From: an uncultured Clostridia bacterium | GTDB taxonomy: Bacteria > Bacillota > Clostridia > Peptostreptococcales > Anaerovoracaceae | Assembly (NCBI GenBank): GCA_934278965.1 | Contig: CAKQWL010000152.1 | Location: 1 to 7,921, forward strand | Direction of reading: 5' to 3' | Length of the DNA: 7,921 nt | Shown: positions 1 to 4,953 of the stretch, one piece after another | Numbering within the stretch: the stretch's first letter is position 1 | Layout of the letters: every line of letters starts with the position of its first letter | The notes under the pieces: model-generated | What the model was told of the DNA's origin: nothing | The model's database searches: none | The model's input: only the letters and a program-made list of their open reading frames with translations | Position numbers and translations under genes: made by a program

Positions 1-353
1 ATTGTATTCGGCTTATGGCGCACAATGTGGCCAGCGATTATTTTGAGGAGAGACACCGGGAAAACGAAAGCACTCGGGACAGTCTGATCGTGCTGAATGT
101 TGAGGAAAACCGCAATCCGGTTGAGGAGCAGGTGTTCTCCTCTGATATTGAGAAATATCTGCAGGAGGCTTGCGAGGTTCTGAAGCAGGATGAGAAGGAA
201 TTGATACGGATGCGCTTTACTTATCAGATGAGCGCAAAGGATGTTGGGAAAATTTTGGAGCTTTCCGAAGGCGCAGTGCGCATCAAACAACTGCGGATCC
301 TGCGGAAATTAAAACGGGAAATCCTCCGCTTAAAGGCGGAAGAGGAAAAATAA
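1..353 (+). CDS. ECF-type RNA polymerase sigma factor, 3' part only
   Basis: This is the C-terminal part of a sigma-70 family factor that directs RNA polymerase to a specific promoter set. The frame is open to the left edge (first complete codon at base 3), so the gene starts outside the window and the ATG at 15 is internal. The first visible residues, CIRLMAHNVASDYFEER, match the end of region 2, where ECF factors usually read like ARNVAIDYLRK. Visible residues about 50-110 form region 4: a stretch of the type LKQDEKELIRMRFTYQMSAK, then a helix-turn-helix (KDVGKILELSEGAVRIKQLRILRKLK) that would bind the -35 element. The stop is followed after 14 bases by a membrane protein gene that looks like its anti-sigma factor, the usual arrangement for ECF pairs. 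The promoter it recognises cannot be told from this fragment. The family is confident; the subgroup is not assigned. Confidence 0.88.
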   Translation, partial: CIRLMAHNVASDYFEERHRENESTRDSLIVLNVEENRNPVEEQVFSSDIEKYLQEACEVLKQDEKELIRMRFTYQMSAKDVGKILELSEGAVRIKQLRILRKLKREILRLKAEEEK

Positions 354-367
354 AAGAGGTAGTCAAG

Positions 368-1114
368 ATGAAAAAGGAAAAAACCAGAGACGAATTTGAT
401 ATTCAGGGGAGCAGCATTCTCTCTGACGAGATCATGGAAAAGATTGCGGAAATCCTTGATGAAGAACTGACTGCCGACCTGGAGCGGTATGCCAAAATGG
501 ATGTGGAAATACCGCCGGAGCATGATCGAAAAATGCTCGAGATGGCCCGCAGATGTGATCGTGAAAGAGTACGGGCAAAACGCCGGACCGCATGCCGAAA
601 GGCGGTCCGCGTTGCGGCCGTTTTTCTGGTGGTCATGCTTGCACTTGGCGGAATTGGGATGAGTTCGTCGGAAGCATTCCGCATGCGAGTGTTTAATCTG
701 TTTGAGAATAAGGAAGACGATGCGGTTGTTTTGAGGAACGGAAGTGAGATGGAAATTCTAAAAGGGTGGTCTAATTATTGGTATCCTGAATATTTACCGG
801 AAGCGTATTATTTATTTGCTGCAGATGTTAGTGAATTCGGTAAGGTGATGTGTTTTAATACTGCTTCGGGCGATGAAGTCCGAATTTATGAAAGAACGCA
901 TAATCGACAAATTTCAGTAGATGTTGATACAAACAAATATAAGCAGCTATACACTAAAGAATATGAGATATACGTGTTCTGTGACAGCGAAAATGATACA
1001 ACAGATATTATTTGGATGCCGGATGATGCCACTACATTACAAATTTTAATTTCGGGAATACAAGATGATGAAACAGTTTCATCAATTATTCAGAATATGC
1101 GGTATATACAGTAA
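368..1114 (+). CDS. Putative transmembrane anti-sigma factor with DUF4367-like extracytoplasmic domain
   Basis: This 248-residue protein probably holds the upstream sigma factor inactive at the membrane until an envelope signal releases it. It has a charged cytoplasmic part (residues 1-80, with a basic stretch RERVRAKRRTACRKAVR just before the membrane), one hydrophobic helix (about 82-99, AAVFLVVMLALGGIGM) and an outside domain (about 105-248). The outside domain begins with a segment of the type WYPEYLPEAYYLF and ends with SSIIQNMRY, resembling DUF4367 domains often fused to anti-sigma factors. I see no clear zinc-binding HxxxCxxC motif, so it is not a classic ZAS protein. The start at 368 has an SD (AGAGGT, 355-360) at 7-base spacing, and the gene lies 14 bases after the sigma gene, so the two are probably cotranscribed. 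Base composition falls sharply inside the gene: about 60% GC at 541-660 against about 35% at 781-1080 by hand count. The anti-sigma role is inferred from topology and position. Confidence 0.7.
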   Translation: MKKEKTRDEFDIQGSSILSDEIMEKIAEILDEELTADLERYAKMDVEIPPEHDRKMLEMARRCDRERVRAKRRTACRKAVRVAAVFLVVMLALGGIGMSSSEAFRMRVFNLFENKEDDAVVLRNGSEMEILKGWSNYWYPEYLPEAYYLFAADVSEFGKVMCFNTASGDEVRIYERTHNRQISVDVDTNKYKQLYTKEYEIYVFCDSENDTTDIIWMPDDATTLQILISGIQDDETVSSIIQNMRYIQ

Positions 1115-1154
1115 GTTAAAAAAAATTACATAATATTTAATAAAATCATGTAAC

Positions 1155-1205
1155 AGAACCTCCTTTTTTCCGTATTAGTTTACGAAAGAGAAAAAAGGAG
1201 GTTCT
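1155..1205 (+). promoter_or_regulatory. Long perfect hairpin that hides the ribosome-binding site of the next gene
   Basis: Bases 1155-1169 (agaacctcctttttt) are the exact reverse complement of 1191-1205. C1170-G1190 also pairs, and an inner stem CGTA (1171-1174)/TACG (1181-1184) closes a six-base loop (1175-1180), with AAAGA at 1185-1189 as a bulge. That gives about 20 base pairs. The 3' arm carries the Shine-Dalgarno sequence AAAGGAGG (1194-1201) of the gene starting at 1213. The 5' arm contains ACCTCCTTT, the same sequence as the anti-Shine-Dalgarno tail of 16S rRNA. If the RNA folds this way, the ribosome-binding site is fully paired. The 3' arm is followed by TCTTATT and not a clean T run, so it is a weak intrinsic terminator at best. 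The inverted repeat is seen directly; translational control is inference. Confidence 0.75.
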
Positions 1206-1212
1206 TCTTATT

Positions 1213-1641
1213 ATGAAGAAAGTAATGATCGTTATTTGTGTGTTAGTGCTGGTATTATCCTCTTTTTCTGTCGGGTTTGCGGCAGAAGTGGATAAGGTGA
1301 CCGAGGAAGAGGCTTTGCGGTATGTTGGAACACATGCCCACATAGAAACTTTGACAATCAGTTCTTCGGGGTATGCAACAATGCTTGCAGAGCTTATTCC
1401 AAAAACAAGTTCGTCAATTGATGAGGTCGTCGTTACGATTAAGTTAAAGAGTCCGAGTGGAACTTATGTTTATAACAAATCGCATGATGCGAGTTGGTCA
1501 CAAACATATTTTGAATATCAGGTTTCCAAGGGTAAACAGCTTTCTAGCAAAGGCCTGTATACCATGAGTGTGACTTATAAATGCTACAAAGACGGAAGTT
1601 TAATTGAAACGATTTCTGGATCGGCAGCAGACACTTATTAA
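1213..1641 (+). CDS. Small secreted protein of unknown function, probably beta-rich
   Basis: This 142-residue protein has a clear Sec signal peptide: MKK, a hydrophobic core over residues 4-20, and likely cleavage near residues 23-24 (GFA/AEV). There is no lipobox cysteine, no cell-wall sorting motif and no second membrane helix, so the mature protein of about 118 residues is probably released or held by other contacts. Residues 45-142 alternate polar and hydrophobic residues in strand-like runs (DEVVVTIKLKSPSGTYVYNKS, YTMSVTYKCYKDGSLIETISG), suggesting a small immunoglobulin-like beta sandwich. Such small proteins occur in Clostridia, but I cannot name a family. The mature part has one cysteine (C124). 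The ATG at 1213 lies 11 bases after GGAGG (1197-1201). That site is buried in the hairpin at 1155-1205, so translation may be conditional. It could be an effector or a signal protein of the sigma/anti-sigma locus, but nothing in its sequence proves this. Confidence 0.72.
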   Translation: MKKVMIVICVLVLVLSSFSVGFAAEVDKVTEEEALRYVGTHAHIETLTISSSGYATMLAELIPKTSSSIDEVVVTIKLKSPSGTYVYNKSHDASWSQTYFEYQVSKGKQLSSKGLYTMSVTYKCYKDGSLIETISGSAADTY

Positions 1642-1652
1642 TTTCTCTCGCT

Positions 1653-1674
1653 GCGCGGACAAGCCGGTCTGCGC
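1653..1674 (+). other. GC-rich hairpin between the secreted-protein and membrane-protein genes
   Basis: GCGCGGAC (1653-1660) pairs with GTCTGCGC (1667-1674) around a six-base loop, with one G-U pair, giving 8 base pairs. It begins 11 bases after the stop of the secreted-protein gene. No T run follows directly (GTAAAGCTC), so it is not a convincing intrinsic terminator. It may protect the 3' end of the upstream message, attenuate it, or be chance. Confidence 0.35.
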
Positions 1675-1703
1675 GTAAAGCTCGCTCGTAATATTTCTTT
1701 CTG

Positions 1704-1709
1704 TGAGGT
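1704..1709 (+). promoter_or_regulatory. Ribosome-binding site that sets the start of the 188-residue membrane protein
   Basis: TGAGGT lies 5 bases before the ATG at 1715. An in-frame GTG at 1703 overlaps this site and has no SD of its own, so 1715 is the better start. Confidence 0.65.
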
Positions 1710-1714
1710 ACCAT

Positions 1715-2281
1715 ATGAAACGATTAAAGAAAGCAAAACTGCGTCCAACGGATGAGATCCGGCAGGAAATCGATGAACTCAGCCAGGATCTGTATGAGTA
1801 TACGGAAACTGCGGGGGCAAGGTATGGTGAAGTCCGGAAGAAATATCATGAAATACGAAGCAAGATGCTGGATATGGTGGACGAGATCCAAAAAGACCCG
1901 TATCCGGGGCATCTGCGGTGGGGCCGATATGCCTGCTATTTGTTCTTAGCATTGGCATGGGCGGTATTTATCGCGGCGCTGCTCCTTGGCGGAGAATATC
2001 ATACGTATGATCCCGGCCTTATCCGCACGAGAGAGGAGGCGATAGTCAATTTGATTGTTGCTGTGCTGATACTTGCCTGCATTGTGATATCGTTTATTAG
2101 TCTTGCGGATGTGATTTTCATTTTCTACAAGACAAAGAAGTTAAAGCTAATAGAGTTGATTATAAGCATCACCTCGTTCGTTGCTTTGCACATGATGTCA
2201 TGGCTCAACGCAAGCATACTTCCCAAATACACACTCTCACAAATTGAGAGATTCGTTGAGTCGCTGCGAATCATTTTGTAA
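1715..2281 (+). CDS. Membrane protein of unknown function with N-terminal helical domain and about three transmembrane helices
   Basis: I do not recognise this 188-residue protein. Residues 1-62 are highly charged and helical with heptad-like spacing (DEIRQEIDELSQDLYEYTE, EVRKKYHEIRSKMLDMVDEIQ), probably a short cytoplasmic coiled coil. Hydrophobic segments follow at about 72-93 (YACYLFLALAWAVFIAALLLGG), 109-138 (a long one, rich in Ile and Val) and 146-166 (LIELIISITSFVALHMMSWL). A short loop at 94-108 and a C-terminal tail at 167-188 flank them. The start at 1715 is chosen from the SD at 1704-1709. The gene follows the secreted-protein gene with a 73-base gap and ends 19 bases before a strong terminator, so it may be the last gene of the sigma-factor unit. 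A role in sensing, export or holding the secreted protein is possible from its position only. Confidence 0.68.
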   Translation: MKRLKKAKLRPTDEIRQEIDELSQDLYEYTETAGARYGEVRKKYHEIRSKMLDMVDEIQKDPYPGHLRWGRYACYLFLALAWAVFIAALLLGGEYHTYDPGLIRTREEAIVNLIVAVLILACIVISFISLADVIFIFYKTKKLKLIELIISITSFVALHMMSWLNASILPKYTLSQIERFVESLRIIL

Positions 2282-2300
2282 GCAAGACTACATACAGCAG

Positions 2301-2348
2301 GAAGCCCGCCCGGGCAGAACAAAAAACGGGCGGGTTTCTATTTTTTTG
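2301..2348 (+). terminator. Strong rho-independent terminator
   Basis: GAAGCCCGCCCG (2301-2312) pairs with CGGGCGGGTTTC (2327-2338) over 12 base pairs with one G-U pair and a 14-base loop. TATTTTTTT follows directly (2339-2347). It ends the upstream gene group and separates it from the MFS gene. Confidence 0.93.
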
Positions 2349-2441
2349 TAAAATGACAGCAGCACGGGTAGTAAGAAGGGCGAACGCGGGCATACTAAAG
2401 AGAAAACAATCAAAATAAATGATAGAGAAAGGGAAGTAAAA
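2349..2441 (+). other. Leader region of the MFS gene; no clear promoter seen
   Basis: The gene after the terminator needs its own promoter, so one should lie here. The best spaced pair I find is TTGTAA (2346-2351) and TAGTAA (2369-2374) with 17 bases between; it matches the consensus poorly and overlaps the terminator tail. No operator-like palindrome is obvious. A ribosome-binding site (AAAGGGAAG, about 2428-2436) precedes the ATG at 2442. Confidence 0.3.
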
Positions 2442-3857
2442 ATGGGAAGAGCAGAACGGGCGGCTGTGCTGACCGCGGTACTGACCTCGTTTGTGGTAAC
2501 CTTCATGGGAAGTGCGCTGAATTTGTCTGTCCCGGCGATGAGCAGGGAATTTGGTGTCCGGGCAGGGACAATCGGCTGGGTTGTAACGATTTATATGCTG
2601 GCGGCCGCGGCGTTAGCTGTGCCGGCAGGGAAAACCGCGGATCGGACATCACGGAAAGGCGTTTTGGTGATCGGAATCGTATTGTTCGGTGCGGCGTCTA
2701 TTTTTGGCGTTTTTGCGGGCGGAATGGTTGGGGTCGTAACGGCGCGCGGCGCGCAGGGAGTCGGCGCGGCGTTGATCTTCGCGACGAGTCAGGCTATTTT
2801 GATGCAGGAGTGCGGCGGAGAGCGGCGCGGAAAAGCGCTCGGATATGCGACGGCGGCAACTTATACGGGTCTTGCGATGGGGCCGGTTGTCGGGGGGATT
2901 TTGGAGCACTGGATTGGCTGGAGAGCGATTTTTGGTATGGCATTTCTCGTCAGTGCGGCAGCACTTTGGGTCGCTGTGCGGGCACTGCCCGCGCGCCGAC
3001 CGGATCGGAAGGACGCCATTTTTGGAAGAGGCGCGGCGGTGGATACCTTTCTCTATATCGGGGCGATGACTGCCTTTATTTTCGGATTGACGGAATTCAC
3101 CCGTGTCAAGGCGGCTCCGTACCTGACCGCTCTCGGCGTTGCGTTCGGGATTTTTTTTGTGCGCCGGATGCTGCGCGCCGACGCACCGCTTCTGGATGTC
3201 CGCTTTTTTGTGAAAAACCGTGGGTACGCATTTGCGAATCTGGCGGCCCTGCTTCAGTACGGCGCGACTTATGCGATCAGCTATCTTTTGTCGATTTACC
3301 TGCAGGAGGTCAAGGGATTTACATCGCAGACGGCGGGCTTCGTGCTAATCGCATCGCCGCGTGTGATGGCGCTGCTTTCTCCGATGGCGGGAAAGCTGTC
3401 GGATCGGATTTCACCGGCAAAAATGTCCTCGGTCGGGATGGCGGTTACGGCAGGTGCTCTGCTTCTGCTGCATTTTACAAAAGAAGAAAGTGCCGTTTTG
3501 TTTTTTGTGGCTTGTCTGGTGCTTTCCGGACTTGGTTCGGCATTGTTCAGTTCTCCGAATACGAATGCGGTATTATCGAATGTGTCCGGTGATGCGCTCA
3601 GTACGGCGTCTTCGGTGCTTGCGACGATGCGTTCATTCGGTCACACGCTCAGTATGGCAGTGGTCATGATGCTGGTCGGAGTTTATCTGGGCGAAGCGAC
3701 GCTTCAGGAGGCTTCTTCCGATGCTGTCGTGCAGACGGCGCGCACAGCGTTTTTGGTATTTTCCGGCCTGTCTGCGGCGGGCGTTTTGCTCGCTTTCTGT
3801 TCGGGACGAAAGGAGCAGGACACCGGGAACGGAGACGCCAAAGGAAGCGTAAAATGA
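2442..3857 (+). CDS. MFS transporter, DHA2 (14-helix) drug efflux type
   Basis: This 471-residue integral membrane protein most likely exports drugs or other small toxic compounds by proton antiport. The length fits the 14-helix DHA2 (EmrB/QacA) group. Family motifs are visible in order: helix 1 with SALNLSVPAMSREFG (24-38), motif A GKTADRTSRKG (63-73), motif B-like RGAQGVGAALIF (102-113), motif C GLAMGPVVGG (143-152) followed by WIGWRAIF (157-164), a second motif A-like loop GKLSDRISPAK (317-327), and SPNTNAVLSNV (371-381), typical of DHA2 members. The ATG at 2442 has the SD GGGAAG at good spacing. The gene is GC-rich (about 65% by hand count at 2701-2760), above the AT-rich region to its left. 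It follows a strong terminator, and I see no regulator gene beside it. The substrate cannot be told from sequence. It is complete and looks functional. Confidence 0.92.
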   Translation: MGRAERAAVLTAVLTSFVVTFMGSALNLSVPAMSREFGVRAGTIGWVVTIYMLAAAALAVPAGKTADRTSRKGVLVIGIVLFGAASIFGVFAGGMVGVVTARGAQGVGAALIFATSQAILMQECGGERRGKALGYATAATYTGLAMGPVVGGILEHWIGWRAIFGMAFLVSAAALWVAVRALPARRPDRKDAIFGRGAAVDTFLYIGAMTAFIFGLTEFTRVKAAPYLTALGVAFGIFFVRRMLRADAPLLDVRFFVKNRGYAFANLAALLQYGATYAISYLLSIYLQEVKGFTSQTAGFVLIASPRVMALLSPMAGKLSDRISPAKMSSVGMAVTAGALLLLHFTKEESAVLFFVACLVLSGLGSALFSSPNTNAVLSNVSGDALSTASSVLATMRSFGHTLSMAVVMMLVGVYLGEATLQEASSDAVVQTARTAFLVFSGLSAAGVLLAFCSGRKEQDTGNGDAKGSVK

Positions 3858-3879
3858 AGGCGGAACAAAAATAAAGGGA

Positions 3880-3908
3880 TTTTCGTCAGAGGGATAATAT
3901 TATATAAT
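3880..3908 (+). promoter_or_regulatory. Candidate promoter of the lipoprotein/cardiolipin synthase group
   Basis: A perfect -10 box TATAAT is at 3903-3908. The -35 at 17-base spacing (TTTTCG, 3880-3885) is poor, matching only the first two consensus bases. A start near 3915 would give a leader of about 50 bases with the ATG at 3964 and only about 10 bases with the ATG at 3925, which supports the later start. A 10-base palindrome, ATAATATTAT (3894-3903), touches the -10 box. Confidence 0.45.
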
Positions 3909-3946
3909 AGCAGTAAGTGAAAGAATGCTGAAAAAGGAAGTTGGAA

Positions 3947-3960
3947 AAGGAGAGAAGGAA
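3947..3960 (+). promoter_or_regulatory. Ribosome-binding site that sets the start of the PstS-like lipoprotein
   Basis: AAGGAG (3947-3952) and GAAGGAA (3954-3960) lie just before the ATG at 3964. The in-frame ATG at 3925 has no good SD and would add a charged 13-residue extension before a normal lipoprotein signal peptide. Confidence 0.7.
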
Positions 3961-3963
3961 ACG

Positions 3964-4893
3964 ATGAAAAGGGTAAAAATGAAGAAAAGAAATTGGCTGC
4001 GGGCGGCGGCTGCGCTTCTGGTTCTGGTGATGTGCGCGGCGGTGGTGGGATGCGGTCAGGATGAGGAGAAGAAGGACGGGCAGCTGTCTTCCTTAACCTT
4101 TACGACGGAGGATTTTCCGTTGATCGACGGTGCGACGGCGCTGGCGCCTTATTACGAGCTGATGGCTTCTAAAATGCTGAATCTTCCGCTGGAAGAAGCG
4201 CGTCAGTGGGTGCTCTGCAACAAGACGGACGGCGCTTACGAGAACCTGATCAACGGCAAGGTGGATATGATTTTCTGCTCGATGCCATCGGAAGAACAGC
4301 AGGCAATGGCGGATGAGAAGGGTTTTGAGTTTGAAATGACGCCTTTCCTGAACGGAGGGTTTGTTTTCTTTGTGAATAAGGACAATCCGGTAGACAGTCT
4401 GACAGTAGAGCAGCTTCACGATATTTATGCCGGAAAGATTACCAACTGGAAGGATGTCGGCGGCGAAGATGCGGAAATCATCGCCTATCAGCGGCCGAAC
4501 AATTCGGGAAGCCAGACCGGCATGTATCATTATATCATTTCGGAAGATGAGATTATGGAGGCTCCGACCGAAATGAAGATTGCGGAAATGGGCGGGATCG
4601 TCGATGCCGTGGCATCTTATGAGAATTCCGAGGGAGCAATTGGATATTCATATTATTACTATGTAACAAGCATGCATTATACCGATCAGATCAAGCTCCT
4701 TGAGATCGACGGTATTGCGCCAAGCGACGAGACGATTGCGGATGGAACATATCCGATTATCAATCCGTCTTACGCGATTATCAGCGCAGCAACGCCGAAG
4801 GACAGCGCCGTTCGGGATATTCTGGATTGGCTTGTCAGTGAAGAAGGACAGGAAACGGCGCGCGAAGCCGGATATGTGCCTCGTTTGCAGTAA
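3964..4893 (+). CDS. PstS-like substrate-binding lipoprotein without a neighbouring transporter
   Basis: This 309-residue lipoprotein probably binds phosphate or another small anion outside the cell. The signal peptide (residues 1-29, MKRVKMKKRNWLR then a hydrophobic core) ends in lipobox VVGC with C30 as the lipid-attached residue. The rest resembles the PBP-like domain of phosphate-binding proteins: DGATALAPYY (55-64) where PstS has its N-terminal ligand loop, NGKVDMIFCSMPSE (97-110), FVNKDNPVDSLTVEQLHDIYAGKITNWKDVGG (136-167, the most typical block), RPNNSGSQT (177-185, in place of the SGTR loop) and EGAIGYSYYYY (223-233). Both ligand loops differ from classic PstS, so phosphate is not certain. 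No pstC, pstA or pstB gene lies in the window; the next gene is another lipoprotein 60 bases on. It could act with a distant transporter or as a sensor. The domain is confident; the ligand is not. Confidence 0.85.
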   Translation: MKRVKMKKRNWLRAAAALLVLVMCAAVVGCGQDEEKKDGQLSSLTFTTEDFPLIDGATALAPYYELMASKMLNLPLEEARQWVLCNKTDGAYENLINGKVDMIFCSMPSEEQQAMADEKGFEFEMTPFLNGGFVFFVNKDNPVDSLTVEQLHDIYAGKITNWKDVGGEDAEIIAYQRPNNSGSQTGMYHYIISEDEIMEAPTEMKIAEMGGIVDAVASYENSEGAIGYSYYYYVTSMHYTDQIKLLEIDGIAPSDETIADGTYPIINPSYAIISAATPKDSAVRDILDWLVSEEGQETAREAGYVPRLQ

Positions 4894-4953
4894 CAAGGGC
4901 ACAGTTCCGAGACTGAGACTGAAAAAAGAAAAAAGTGTGTGGAGAGAAGGATC

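Noticed and set aside
15..17. ATG at 15 as the true start of the sigma factor
   Set aside because: The frame is open to the left edge and the codons before it continue the region 2 sequence, so the gene begins outside the window.
1115..1154. AT-rich stretch as a promoter for the secreted-protein gene
   Set aside because: Several -10-like hexamers exist (TAATAT, TAAAAT) but none has an acceptable -35 at 16-18 bases, so no promoter is called although one may exist.
1155..1205. Insertion-sequence terminal repeat or plain intrinsic terminator
   Set aside because: The arms are only 21 bases apart with no transposase between them and no target duplication seen; as a terminator it lacks a T run after the 3' arm.
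2810..3592. Open frame of 260 codons on the plus strand inside the MFS gene
   Set aside because: It is a shifted frame of a well-conserved transporter; the product is rich in Arg, Cys and Gly without domain features, as expected for a shadow of GC-rich DNA.
4093..4530. Minus-strand open frame of 145 codons opposite the PstS-like gene
   Set aside because: It is a shadow frame; the plus strand carries clear PBP-domain motifs across the same bases.
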